Of a stretch of DNA of 45,618 nucleotides, positions 38,446-45,618 are shown one piece after another. The stretch covers positions 1 through 45,618 of the forward strand of contig SORU01000011.1 of assembly GCA_004402915.1 (NCBI GenBank), written 5' to 3'. A model generated the notes under the pieces. That model made no database searches. It saw nothing but the letters and a program-made list of their open reading frames with translations, and was not told where the DNA came from. This DNA comes from Fidelibacterota bacterium MT.SAG.2. Its GTDB lineage: Bacteria > Fidelibacterota > SORT01. A program made the translations under genes and the position numbers. Numbering within the stretch: the first letter of the stretch is position 1; the number at the start of each line of letters is the position of its first letter.

Positions 38446-39059
38446 GAAAGGTTCATTTATTAACGTTAACGGCGGCTTTGATGTGGTTCGTGCTATTTTC
38501 GCCATGGACGAAATCATTGATCAATTTCTGGATAGGGATGACATCGTTTTCAGCTTCTCTTGCACTGACCTCCCTTGTGCTCGCAAGAGATAAAACCGCT
38601 GAAATATTTGAATTCAAACGATCCTATATTTGGATCGGAATAATATCGGCAGCGATTCTATACTTGATTTTCTTTATCGGCGACATGGCGGTCAGATCAC
38701 TTTTTGATTTTGCAAAAGTAGAAATTAAAAACATTTACTCGACCAAATCTCAGGCATCGACGATTAAGATAGGCTTATTATTGCTGTTTGTCATTGCACC
38801 AGCAGAAGAAATTTTCTGGAGAGGATTCGTGCAGAGAAGGTATTCCGAGCGATGGGGCAAGTGGCGTGGACTTGTGCTTGCTGTTACGCTTTATTCTTTA
38901 GTGCACATTTGGTCGTTTAATCTAATGCTAATAGCTGCAGCGATGGTAGCGGGTATTTTTTGGAGTTTGCTGTATTTAAAGTATAACTCAATAGTTCCCG
39001 GAATCATCTCGCATGCGGTTTGGGATCTGTTCATTTTTGTAATATATCCTATTAAATAA
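38442..39059 (+). CDS. CPBP-family intramembrane metalloprotease (CAAX-like)
   Basis: A 205-residue protein with five or six hydrophobic helices. Motifs of the CPBP/Abi family are clear: EEIFWRG (motif 1, paired Glu), then a His in SLVHIWSFN (motif 2), and a final His in GIISHAVWDLF (motif 4). Members cleave within membranes or modify prenylated substrates; bacterial roles vary. The likely start is TTG at 38442, sharing bases with the menA stop (TTGA overlap), so translation is coupled to menA. A functional link to quinone synthesis is not established. Confidence 0.8.
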   Translation: MRKVHLLTLTAALMWFVLFSPWTKSLINFWIGMTSFSASLALTSLVLARDKTAEIFEFKRSYIWIGIISAAILYLIFFIGDMAVRSLFDFAKVEIKNIYSTKSQASTIKIGLLLLFVIAPAEEIFWRGFVQRRYSERWGKWRGLVLAVTLYSLVHIWSFNLMLIAAAMVAGIFWSLLYLKYNSIVPGIISHAVWDLFIFVIYPIK

Positions 39060-39084
39060 AAAAAGAAAGAGAGGTAGAAAACAG

Positions 39085-40113
39085 ATGAAAGCCATTATAA
39101 TTCCAGAGCATGGAGGAGTGGAAGTTCTTAGATATGACAGTGATTATCCGACTCCTTCGCCGGAAAAAGGCGAAGTATTGATAAAAGTTTCCGCAACAGG
39201 GTTAAATCGGGTAGATACTTTCGTACGAATGGGTTATCCGGGAATAGAAATCACATTACCACACATTCCGGGCGGAGATATTGCAGGAACAGTCGCCGAA
39301 ATAGGCAGCGGTGTAGAAGGTGTGGAAATAGGCTCAAGAGTAATGGTATATTCGCTTCTGACATGTGGAGAATGCATCTTCTGTCTTGAGGGAAAGAGAA
39401 ATCTCTGCCTTAATTGGGAATGTATAGGAATGCAGAAAAAAGGAGGCTATGCAGAATACGCTGTGGCTCCGGCGGAAAACATCATTCCGTTACCCGATTC
39501 CGTTTCATTTGAAGATGCTGCAGCTTGTTCCATTGCCGGGCTAACGGCATATCATGGAATTAAAACGGTCGGCGAATTACAGAACGGTCAATCCTTCTTT
39601 ATCTGGGGAGGATCAGGCGGACTTGGAACGCTTGCAATACAAATAGCCAAGCATCTCGGAGCAACGGTTTATACGACTGGAAGTTCGGACGAGAAGGTAG
39701 AAATTATGAGAAATTTGGGCGCCGATCATGCATTCAACAGATTAACTCAAGATGTTCCCGCAGAAATACGAAAAACAGCTCCCATAGGTCTTGATCTTAT
39801 AATGGATTATGTCGGACCTGAAACATTTACAACCAGCTGGGAGTTGTTGAAAAAGGGCGGAACAATGCTATTATGCGGTATTCTAACTGGTCGGGAAACA
39901 AATTTGAATATTCAATTCACATATTTGAGGCATCTGAGTATTAAGGGGCTGAATCTTGGTACGATGGATGAGCTGAAAGAGCTGCTTGATTTAGTAGCCG
40001 ACGGAACTCTCAAACCATATATCGGTGAGCGGTTTCCCCTTGAAGAAGCCGCTGAGGCTCAGAAAATGATGGAAGAAAATCGCCATATAGGTAAAATTAT
40101 ACTTAAGCCGTAA
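39085..40113 (+). CDS. MDR-family zinc-type alcohol dehydrogenase/quinone oxidoreductase-like protein
   Basis: A 342-residue medium-chain dehydrogenase/reductase. The structural zinc lobe is present: C94, C97, C100 and C108 (CGECIFC...C). The catalytic-zinc ligands are not: the usual Cys is Asn (GLNRVDTF, N41) and the usual GHE is GGD (63-65), as in quinone oxidoreductase-type and crotonyl-CoA-reductase-like members. The cofactor-binding motif is GGSGGLGTLAIQIAK, near residues 172-186. A GAGAGG Shine-Dalgarno precedes the ATG. Its last 11 bases overlap the end of the convergent cNMP-binding gene. Substrate unknown. Confidence 0.87.
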   Translation: MKAIIIPEHGGVEVLRYDSDYPTPSPEKGEVLIKVSATGLNRVDTFVRMGYPGIEITLPHIPGGDIAGTVAEIGSGVEGVEIGSRVMVYSLLTCGECIFCLEGKRNLCLNWECIGMQKKGGYAEYAVAPAENIIPLPDSVSFEDAAACSIAGLTAYHGIKTVGELQNGQSFFIWGGSGGLGTLAIQIAKHLGATVYTTGSSDEKVEIMRNLGADHAFNRLTQDVPAEIRKTAPIGLDLIMDYVGPETFTTSWELLKKGGTMLLCGILTGRETNLNIQFTYLRHLSIKGLNLGTMDELKELLDLVADGTLKPYIGERFPLEEAAEAQKMMEENRHIGKIILKP

Positions 40114-40576
40114 AATGGCCGAAAAAATCGGTCAGCATGTCGTTGGAATGTCTTAGTCGATCGCTTAAAGCTCTGGCAATATTGAGGGATATAGTAGCGA
40201 GAACCTTCGGATCTTTGTCAAATATATCAGCCAACGATTCTCTGCTTATGCTCACCATTTTCAAATCAGAATCGGCCCTGACAGTTGCGGATCTTGGCTT
40301 CATGTCCACAAGCGACATCTCTCCCAACATCATGCCGCGCTGCTCGGACTGAGCAATTTTAATAGTAGATCCTTCGCCGGCGCTCTTCTCAATTTGAACC
40401 TTTCCTTCAATGACAACATAAAGTTCTCCCCCCTCTTCGCCCTCCGTCATAATTACATCGCCTTCAGAAAACGAAACCTCTTCAGCTACATCGAGAACGC
40501 CGGAGAGCTGTTCAGTCGAAAGTCCTGAAAAAATGGAAGCGCTGAACAGTAGCTTTTTATTTTCTTCGCTTATCAT
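40103..40576 (-). CDS. Cyclic nucleotide-binding (cNMP) domain protein
   Basis: A 157-residue single-domain protein. The cNMP fold is clear: EGDVIMTEGEEGGELYVVIEGKVQI, split here as consecutive strands (about residues 37-61), then GEMSLVDMKPRSATVRADSD, the phosphate-binding cassette with Glu and Arg. There is no helix-turn-helix or other output domain, so it may act as a small sensor or partner protein rather than a CRP-type regulator. GAGGAG precedes the ATG. It faces the MDR gene, with an 11-bp 3' overlap. Confidence 0.85.
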   Translation of the reverse strand: MISEENKKLLFSASIFSGLSTEQLSGVLDVAEEVSFSEGDVIMTEGEEGGELYVVIEGKVQIEKSAGEGSTIKIAQSEQRGMMLGEMSLVDMKPRSATVRADSDLKMVSISRESLADIFDKDPKVLATISLNIARALSDRLRHSNDMLTDFFGHFTA

Positions 40577-40695
40577 TTATGGAACTCCTCAAATAATCTT
40601 ATCGCAAAATATATACGAATGTTAAGCAATTTCGTTTAAAATCCAAAGTATTAACGAACGAAGGTTGAGTATATAATACTATAAATGTCTTTTAT

Positions 40696-41178
40696 CTACT
40701 CACTGATTTCTGACAAGAGATTATCTATGTCTAAAGACTTAGTGAACATATCCAGCTCGCCGTTCTGTTTTCGAGGCCAAAGCTCTTCGGGTTTATCATA
40801 ATAAAGCTCGACGCCGTTTCCGTCAGGATCCGCAAGATAGATAGCTTCCGAAACGCCATGATCCGCGGCTCCCTGCAGGGGATAGTCGGCATTCAACAAT
40901 GTTTTTAATGCTTTGGCAAGCTCCTTTCTGTTCGGATAGAGTATTGCCGTATGATATAATCCTGTGTGTCCGGGCGGTGGCGGCGTTCCTCCTTTGCTCT
41001 CCCAGATGTTTAAACCGATATGATGGTGGTAACCGCCCGCAGAAATAAAAGCAGCCTGATCTCCTATCTTCTGAATCAGTTCAAACCCGAGAAGATCACG
41101 GTAAAAAGAAAGCGCTCTCTCGAGATCCGCGACTTTAAGATGGACGTGCCCGATCCGTGTATCGGGATGAATGCTCAA
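40696..41178 (-). CDS. VOC-family glyoxalase/extradiol-dioxygenase-like protein
   Basis: A 160-residue vicinal-oxygen-chelate protein. The N-terminal module begins GHVHLKVADLERALSFYRD, with a metal-ligand-type His; the second module ends ADPDGNGVELYYD with the ligand-type Glu. The overall pattern resembles CatE-like catechol-2,3-dioxygenase or fosfomycin/glyoxalase relatives. A second metal His is likely in HHHIGLN or in GLYHTAIL. The stop of the upstream pterin dehydratase gene lies 1 bp before its start, so the two form an operon. Reaction unknown. Confidence 0.8.
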   Translation of the reverse strand: MSIHPDTRIGHVHLKVADLERALSFYRDLLGFELIQKIGDQAAFISAGGYHHHIGLNIWESKGGTPPPPGHTGLYHTAILYPNRKELAKALKTLLNADYPLQGAADHGVSEAIYLADPDGNGVELYYDKPEELWPRKQNGELDMFTKSLDIDNLLSEISE

Positions 41179-41179
41179 T

Positions 41180-41524
41180 TTAATTTTCTGAGAATAATTG
41201 ATCTGTCTTGGCAGCCATAATAAAATCGTTTTTATGAAGACCTTTGATTTTATGCGTCCACCAAGAAATTTTTACTTTCCCCCACTCGGTCAATATCGCC
41301 GGATGATGTCCTTCCTCTTCGGAAATTATACCGACTTGTATAGAAAAAGCCATTGCATCGACAAAATTACCGAATCTATAAGAATTTTCGAGCCTGTTGA
41401 TTCCATCAACTTCAAGCAGTTCCCAATCAGGGATTGTGGGTTTAAGCTCTGATATTTCTTCATCTGTTACAATTGGTGAGTCTTTATTGCATGCGACGCA
41501 TTTCATCTCTGTCAACTTTGTCAT
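41180..41524 (-). CDS. Pterin-4a-carbinolamine dehydratase
   Basis: The enzyme dehydrates 4a-hydroxy-tetrahydrobiopterin or related pterins, also known as PhhB/PCD (DCoH). The 114-residue product has the family motifs GHHPAI (His-His-Pro) and THKIKGLHKNDF (Thr-His ... Asp). The ATG at 41524 is favoured because AAGGA lies upstream with correct spacing; an in-frame TTG at 41539 would add five residues. The N-terminus has two Cys in CVACNKD, an extra feature. No aromatic amino-acid hydroxylase is visible nearby, so its pterin partner may be elsewhere, such as molybdopterin-related metabolism. Confidence 0.88.
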   Translation of the reverse strand: MTKLTEMKCVACNKDSPIVTDEEISELKPTIPDWELLEVDGINRLENSYRFGNFVDAMAFSIQVGIISEEEGHHPAILTEWGKVKISWWTHKIKGLHKNDFIMAAKTDQLFSEN

Positions 41525-41701
41525 TTTATATCCTTTCAAGGTAGAATATTAATAAACATCTGTAGTTAGATAATATTTTACGAAAAGCAAATGCTAATAC
41601 AAAAGAAAAATTTACTGAATGGAAAATCTTATTTATCGATTTCTGATTACATTACCTCTAATTCGGCACGACTGATTTTTTCCTATTTACCTCTTTCGCC
41701 A

Positions 41702-41766
41702 AAACCTAAACATTTCTATCCCGTCATCGGTGGTTTAGATTTAAACGGGCTGAGGAATTTAGGTTT
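41702..41766. repeat. Nested inverted repeat in an intergenic region
   Basis: AAACCTAAA (41702-41710) pairs perfectly with TTTAGGTTT (41758-41766), and inside it CCCGT (41720-41724) pairs with ACGGG (41745-41749). The arms are separated by 9- and 8-base internal loops, which is a stem-like layout about 65 bases long. It lies between the 3' end of the glycosylase gene and the 5' end of the pterin dehydratase operon. It is not a match to integron attC cores. Function unknown. Confidence 0.4.
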
Positions 41767-41800
41767 CCTGATTCCGAGTTTGACTAAATCAGCGTCTTCT

Positions 41801-42376
41801 CTAAACTGACATCTTCTCCAATTCTTTATAACGAAAACAACTCTTAATATGGTCGTTGACGATCCCTACACTCTGCATGTGAGCGTAACAGGTTATGGGA
41901 CCGACGAATTGAAATCCTAACTTTTTCAACTCCTTTGACATAGCTTCCGATTCAGGGGTCACCGCGGGCATATTTTCTATGGTTTTATAAACGATTTTTC
42001 GTTTAGGTTTAAACTGTTGCAAAAAATTGTTATAGCTGCCGTGGGTTTCAGCCAGCTCAAGAAATTTACCTGCATTGTTGATAGCTGCACGAATTTTTAG
42101 ATTATTGCGAATAATTCCCTCGTCTTTGAGCAATCTTTTTACATCTTTCTCGTCGAAGGCGGTAACTTTTTTCGGATCGAAACCGGCGAACGCCTTCCGG
42201 AAACCCTCCCTCCGGTGAAGTATCGTTCGCCAGCTCAAACCAGCCTGAAAGACCTCCATGAGATGATGCTCGAATTGAGTTCTGTCGTCGCTGACAGGAA
42301 CGCCCCACTCGGTGTCGTGATACTTTATCATCAGAGGGTCGTTCGCGTTCCAAGGACAACGGGCTTTTTCTTTCAC
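41801..42376 (-). CDS. tag: DNA-3-methyladenine glycosylase I
   Basis: Tag excises 3-methyladenine from alkylated DNA. The 191-residue product matches the family throughout: the N-terminal RCPWN with zinc-ligand Cys 7 and the YHDTEWG segment with His 20, the FQAGLSWRTILHRRE helix-hairpin region, and the C-terminal zinc ligands in NDHIKSCF (His then Cys four residues on). The start is GTG at 42376; no ATG or Shine-Dalgarno is available and a stop lies a few codons upstream. The GTG sits in the loop of a perfect 11-bp hairpin, listed separately. Confidence 0.94.
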   Translation of the reverse strand: MKEKARCPWNANDPLMIKYHDTEWGVPVSDDRTQFEHHLMEVFQAGLSWRTILHRREGFRKAFAGFDPKKVTAFDEKDVKRLLKDEGIIRNNLKIRAAINNAGKFLELAETHGSYNNFLQQFKPKRKIVYKTIENMPAVTPESEAMSKELKKLGFQFVGPITCYAHMQSVGIVNDHIKSCFRYKELEKMSV

Positions 42377-42387
42377 GAAAAAGCCCG
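42360..42387 (-). promoter_or_regulatory. Hairpin with the tag start codon in its loop
   Basis: CGGGCTTTTTC and GAAAAAGCCCG form a perfect 11-bp stem around a 6-base loop; on the - strand the loop is GTGAAA, and its GTG is the start codon of the glycosylase gene. There is no T-run after the stem in that direction. It could control translation of tag or mark the end of the upstream membrane-protein transcript. Confidence 0.5.
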
Positions 42388-42416
42388 ATAAAAATTAGTT
42401 TTATAAAAATGAAAAG

Positions 42417-43142
42417 CTATAATTTTTCTTCTTTGTCACCCGACTCCTTTTCATCGGAGCTTGAATCATCTTCGTCGCCCTCTGCTGATTCTCCTCCTTC
42501 GTCGGAACCGCTATCATCTTCCGGACTTGATGCTTCCTCTGCCGGTGATTCGGGCTCCGGCGCGGGAGTAGGTTCAGGTTCAGGGACAGGTTCCGGTTCG
42601 GAATCTTCCTCTGCCGGAGCTTCGGGTTCCGGTGTCGGCTCTGGAGTAGGTTCGGGTTCGGAAACAGGCGCTGCGGCGGCGGCCGAGGCTACAGGCTCGG
42701 CTGCAGAACCGTCATCTGTAGCTGCATCGGTAGAGGCTTCACCGGTGTAGATAGCGCCCATCACTCCGCCATACGCAAAGTGCGCTACAACCGTTCCCAC
42801 GATCACCATCATTCCACCCGAAAAGATCCCCATCCCCATCATAGGCATAGCCATAAAATTCATCACAGCCCAAGGGATAAGACTGTAGATCATCCCCCGC
42901 TTCCAACCGTCGGTGGGAAGCCTGTCAATAAGAAATGCGGCATAGATCCAGGTAAGAATAATACCGTTAACGAAGTGCATTATCCATCCCGCCATTTCGG
43001 GCATTCCCATCTGCATACTAAGCATTTTACCGATATTCATCTCGGGCATTCCCATCATCGGCGCCATGAACATAAATGCCGTCATAGCAGCCGTTCCGGC
43101 AACCGCCGCAATAATCAGTTTTTTGAAGTCAACTTTACCCAT
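42417..43142 (-). CDS. Membrane protein with Pro/Glu-rich acidic C-terminal tail (DUF6789-like)
   Basis: A 241-residue protein. The first 135 residues form four Met-rich hydrophobic helices (about 9-30, 48-74, 86-108, 112-132). The remaining 105 residues are low complexity: Ala-rich, then repeated PEPTPEPE-type runs, ending in acidic Ser/Asp/Glu sequence. The helical part resembles small membrane proteins of the DUF6789 kind; this family call is tentative. A strong AGGAGGAATTCC Shine-Dalgarno precedes the ATG. The tail could extend as a flexible polyanion on one face of the membrane. Function unknown. Confidence 0.68.
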   Translation of the reverse strand: MGKVDFKKLIIAAVAGTAAMTAFMFMAPMMGMPEMNIGKMLSMQMGMPEMAGWIMHFVNGIILTWIYAAFLIDRLPTDGWKRGMIYSLIPWAVMNFMAMPMMGMGIFSGGMMVIVGTVVAHFAYGGVMGAIYTGEASTDAATDDGSAAEPVASAAAAAPVSEPEPTPEPTPEPEAPAEEDSEPEPVPEPEPTPAPEPESPAEEASSPEDDSGSDEGGESAEGDEDDSSSDEKESGDKEEKL

Positions 43143-43395
43143 TGGAATTCCTCCTGTAGGTTTTTCTCGGTTTAGAATCGTGTTTTTCGGCTCTCGCCAT
43201 TTTTTTGTTATTAATTACTTAAGGTAGATACGATAAGTTACGGAAAATTCACTTAACGGCAAGGGGATTATGAGAGGTGTTCCATGAAGGATATTTGAAC
43301 TTCCTTCTTGCATTTTCAGATATAAATCGTATCTTTTCTCCCTTCTTTTGGAGAGGAATGTTAGATTTGAAGGTTATGGAAATAGAGAATAAATA
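43143..43395. other. Divergent intergenic gap
   Basis: This 253-bp AT-rich gap separates the leftward membrane-protein gene from the rightward phosphodiesterase gene. It should contain two promoters, but I see no convincing elements, RNA structure or ORF. Confidence 0.5.
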
Positions 43396-44775
43396 ATGGC
43401 GGGAAGGATACTTATTATAGGATTAGACTGCGCTCCGCCGGAGCTTATGTTCGACCAGTTTGTCGACGATATGCCGAACTTCAAGAAGCTCATGAGTGAG
43501 GGTGTATACGGTGAGCTCGAGAGTGTGATCCCCCCCATCACCGTGCCTGCGTGGATGTGCATGATGACGAGTAAAACTCCAGGTCAGCTCGGCTATTACG
43601 GTTTCCGCAACCGGAAAGACCATTCGTACGATGCTCTCTATTTCGCAACGTCAACTGCGGTAAAAGAACCGCTGCTTTGGGAGATATTGAACAGACAGGG
43701 ATGGAAAACGATAACTGTCGGTGTACCGCAGACATATCCGCCCCGCCAGGTGAACGGAATTCAGGTCAGTTCATTTCTTACACCGAGTATTGAGAGTCAA
43801 TACACATACCCTCCCCATATAAAAGAAGAGATCGCCGAGCTCGTCGGCGAGTATATGGTTGACGTGCCGAATTTCAGAACGGACGATAAGGCGTATCTGC
43901 TGAAACAGATTTACGAGATGACGGAGAAGCGATTCAAGGTCATACGCAGTTTCATGGATAAAAAGGAGTGGCGATTCTTTATGTTCGTGGAGATGGGAAC
44001 CGACCGCATACATCACGGAATTTGGAAATATTTCGATAAAACACACCGCGCGTTCATCGAAGATGAAGAGTTGAATCCCGCGATGCTTGAATACTACAAA
44101 TATATAGACAGAGAGATCGGCACACTTCTTAAACGGGTAGATGAGGACGATACCGTTATGGTCGTTTCAGACCACGGCGTTAAAAAGATGGACGGCGGTA
44201 TCTGTTTCAATGAATGGTTGATAAAAGAGGGTTATTTGACGGTGAAGGAATATCCCTCAGAGCCGACCCGAATGACTTTCGATATGATAGATTGGTCTAA
44301 GACCAAGGCATGGGGCGACGGCGGTTATTATGGACGGCTGTTTATCAATGTTGAGGGACGTGAGCCGGAGGGAATCGTAAAGCAGTCGGAATATGAAGCC
44401 CTGCGAAACGAATTACAGGAAAAGATAGCGGCTATCACCGATCCGGACGGAGTCAACATCAACTCGGTAGCGCACAAACCGGAAGAGTTGTATCCGGTTG
44501 TAAATGGGGTCGCGCCCGATCTGATCGTCCTCTTCGGCGATCTATACTGGCGTTCGGTGGGAACCATAGGAAGCGGCAATATACATACGTTTGAGAACGA
44601 TACCGGTCCTGACGACGCCAATCATGCGATGAACGGAATGTTTTTGATAAAGCATCCCGGTGTCGAGGGCGGAAGAAAAATCGAAGGAGCGAAATTGTTG
44701 GACATATCGCCTACACTGTTGAAATTACATGGAATAGAAATTCCCTCCGATATGGTGGGAAAACCAATTATATAA
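43396..44775 (+). CDS. Alkaline-phosphatase-superfamily phosphodiesterase/nucleotide pyrophosphatase-like enzyme
   Basis: A 459-residue cytoplasmic-type protein (no signal peptide) of the type I phosphodiesterase/nucleotide pyrophosphatase group. Two-metal site motifs are visible: GLDCAPPE (Asp 11), ITVPAWMCM with nucleophile Thr 49, MGTDRIHHGIW with Asp and His ligands, VVSDHG with Asp-His, and a late His in a GMFLIKHPG or NHAMNG context. The layout is typical of the phosphoglycerate-mutase-like branch. Next gene, 16 bp on, is APS kinase, so a nucleotide- or sulfate-ester-related substrate is plausible. The exact reaction cannot be read from the sequence. Confidence 0.85.
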   Translation: MAGRILIIGLDCAPPELMFDQFVDDMPNFKKLMSEGVYGELESVIPPITVPAWMCMMTSKTPGQLGYYGFRNRKDHSYDALYFATSTAVKEPLLWEILNRQGWKTITVGVPQTYPPRQVNGIQVSSFLTPSIESQYTYPPHIKEEIAELVGEYMVDVPNFRTDDKAYLLKQIYEMTEKRFKVIRSFMDKKEWRFFMFVEMGTDRIHHGIWKYFDKTHRAFIEDEELNPAMLEYYKYIDREIGTLLKRVDEDDTVMVVSDHGVKKMDGGICFNEWLIKEGYLTVKEYPSEPTRMTFDMIDWSKTKAWGDGGYYGRLFINVEGREPEGIVKQSEYEALRNELQEKIAAITDPDGVNINSVAHKPEELYPVVNGVAPDLIVLFGDLYWRSVGTIGSGNIHTFENDTGPDDANHAMNGMFLIKHPGVEGGRKIEGAKLLDISPTLLKLHGIEIPSDMVGKPII

Positions 44776-44791
44776 ATAAGGAATAGAGTTA

Positions 44792-45415
44792 ATGGCATCA
44801 ACAGGTTTTTATAAGCAGGGAACGACACTCTGGATGACAGGGCTATCGGGAGCGGGGAAGACTACAATCGCTAATCTTTTGGCGGAAAAGCTGATCCGCC
44901 GCGGAGAAAAGGTGGAGATATTGGACGGCGATGTTATCCGCACCAATCTGAGCAAGGGATTAGGCTTCAGTAAAGAGGACAGAGAGACAAATCTTATGCG
45001 TATCGGTTTCGTTTGCAGGCTGCTCTCACGAAACGGCGCAATCGCAATAGCGGCGGCGATAAGCCCATATGACTATATCAGAAAGAATCTCCGAAAAGAG
45101 GATGAAAATTTTATTGAGGTATATGTTAACGCTCCGATTGAAAAATGTATAGAAAGAGACGTAAAGGGGCTTTACAAAAAAGCGTTGGCAGGAGAGATAA
45201 AGCAGTTTACGGGAATTGACGACCCTTATGAGGCTCCGGAAGACGCAGAAATTGAAGTGCATACGGATAAAGAAACCGTTGAAGAGTCGGTAGAATTCAT
45301 CCTTCGCCGGATGGAAGAATTAGGAAGAATAGAACCAGACAGATCGGATGAAGGATATTCGTCTGAGGAAGAAGCATTTATACAGAAACGTTTAGAGGCG
45401 CTCGGCTACATTTAA
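44792..45415 (+). CDS. cysC: Adenylylsulfate (APS) kinase
   Basis: CysC phosphorylates APS to PAPS, the sulfate donor for sulfotransferases and a step in assimilation. The 207-residue product has Walker A GLSGAGKTT (residues 18-26), the DGDVIRTNLSKGLGFS substrate segment, DRETNLMRIG and the active-site-type ISPYDYIRKN, with Ser in the expected place. The C-terminus is about 25 residues longer than E. coli CysC and acidic. AAGGA precedes the ATG. It lies between a phosphatase-superfamily gene and a PHP-domain gene; no ATP sulfurylase gene is in view. Confidence 0.94.
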   Translation: MASTGFYKQGTTLWMTGLSGAGKTTIANLLAEKLIRRGEKVEILDGDVIRTNLSKGLGFSKEDRETNLMRIGFVCRLLSRNGAIAIAAAISPYDYIRKNLRKEDENFIEVYVNAPIEKCIERDVKGLYKKALAGEIKQFTGIDDPYEAPEDAEIEVHTDKETVEESVEFILRRMEELGRIEPDRSDEGYSSEEEAFIQKRLEALGYI

Positions 45416-45416
45416 A

Positions 45417-45618
45417 TTGATAGACTTGCACACACATACATCGGCTTCGGACGGGACATTGAGCCCCGAAGAGCTTATAACCCTTGCAAACAAGCAGGGA
45501 ATAGAAGCAATCGCGGTTACCGATCATGATACTATTGAGGGACTGCCGGAGGCGTTGGAGACCGGTAAACGATTAGGCATTGAAGTAATTCCCGGTATGG
45601 AATTGAGCGTAGAATATG
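45417..45618 (+). CDS. PHP-domain phosphoesterase (3' partial)
   Basis: The window ends inside this gene. The start is TTG at 45417, one base after the cysC stop, giving IDLHTHTSASDGTLSPEEL, the PHP metal-binding motif 1, with no room for more upstream. The second motif, AVTDHDTIEG, follows near residue 38, then VIPGMELSVEY. This is the YciV/RNase AM-like PHP subgroup, whose studied members dephosphorylate 3',5'-nucleotides such as pAp or act as 5'-3' exonucleases. With APS kinase just upstream, removal of PAP would make sense. That role is inference. Confidence 0.85.
   Translation, partial: MIDLHTHTSASDGTLSPEELITLANKQGIEAIAVTDHDTIEGLPEALETGKRLGIEVIPGMELSVEY

Noticed and set aside
41702-41766. 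Integron attC site
   Set aside because: The arms AAACCTAAA/TTTAGGTTT do not end in the required AAC/GTT core, and no integrase or cassette array is nearby.
41591-41809. A 72-codon + strand ORF in the gap before the pterin dehydratase operon
   Set aside because: No Shine-Dalgarno, no recognisable domain, and its 3' end runs into the glycosylase gene on the other strand. It also contains the nested inverted repeat. Not supported as a gene.
42409-42750. A + strand ORF of Ser/Gly-rich repeats
   Set aside because: It is the antisense image of the Pro/Glu-rich tail of the - strand membrane protein; the low complexity keeps the frame open.

Overview
The window looks like chromosomal DNA of a Gram-negative, AT-rich bacterium without obvious mobile elements. 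Evidence for a double-membrane envelope is strong: YidC with a large periplasmic domain, SurA-type periplasmic chaperones, a FadL-type porin, many lipoproteins with clear lipoboxes, and OmpA/TPR envelope proteins. Gene content and order (MenA-type quinone synthesis, M2 peptidyl-dipeptidase lipoprotein, flagellar-type motor genes without a flagellum) would fit the FCB superphylum, for example a Marinimicrobia (SAR406)-like lineage. That placement is inference from gene content; no database was searched.

Positions 1-19 kb form an origin-proximal housekeeping block, all on the + strand: yidC (5' end outside the window), mnmE, a perfect parS centromere, mnmG, mfd, three consecutive parvulin/SurA-type periplasmic isomerases, a 349-bp very AT-rich gap with DnaA-box-like sequences, then dnaN, recF, dciA (DUF721 helicase loader), gyrB and gyrA. 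Positions 19.0-20.3 kb hold debris: a short unidentified ORF and a broken coiled-coil membrane protein gene. Positions 20.4-24.4 kb (- strand) carry metF, an angiotensin-converting-enzyme-like peptidase and a MOT1-type sulfate/molybdate transporter. Positions 24.6-27.5 kb (+) carry a FadL-family porin and a secreted lipoprotein esterase, ended by a hairpin terminator.

The most remarkable region is 27.6-35.4 kb on the - strand: an eight-gene, almost gapless operon. In transcription order it encodes an FxLYD-type lipoprotein, two paralogous CpoB/YbgF-like TPR lipoproteins, an outer-membrane beta-barrel/TPR protein, MotA, MotB, a shortened FliF-like protein and FliG. FliG keeps the charged torque residues, MotB keeps the proton-carrying Asp, and the FliF-like protein keeps the C-terminal FliG-binding tail but lacks the usual N-terminal ring-building half. 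No rod, hook, filament or export gene lies nearby. This looks like a rotary motor coupled to an outer-membrane/TPR assembly instead of a flagellum.

Positions 35.4-35.8 kb are an intergenic region with a 17-bp palindrome and a strong hairpin terminator. Positions 35.8-40.1 kb (+) encode two lipoproteins (one a class A beta-lactamase-like hydrolase), MenA, a CPBP/CAAX membrane protease and an MDR oxidoreductase. Positions 40.1-43.1 kb (-) encode a cNMP-binding protein, a VOC dioxygenase/glyoxalase-like protein, pterin-4a-carbinolamine dehydratase, 3-methyladenine glycosylase I and a membrane protein with a Pro/Glu-rich tail. Positions 43.4-45.6 kb (+) encode an alkaline-phosphatase-superfamily enzyme, APS kinase and the start of a PHP-domain phosphoesterase, a plausible PAPS-making and PAP-recycling set.
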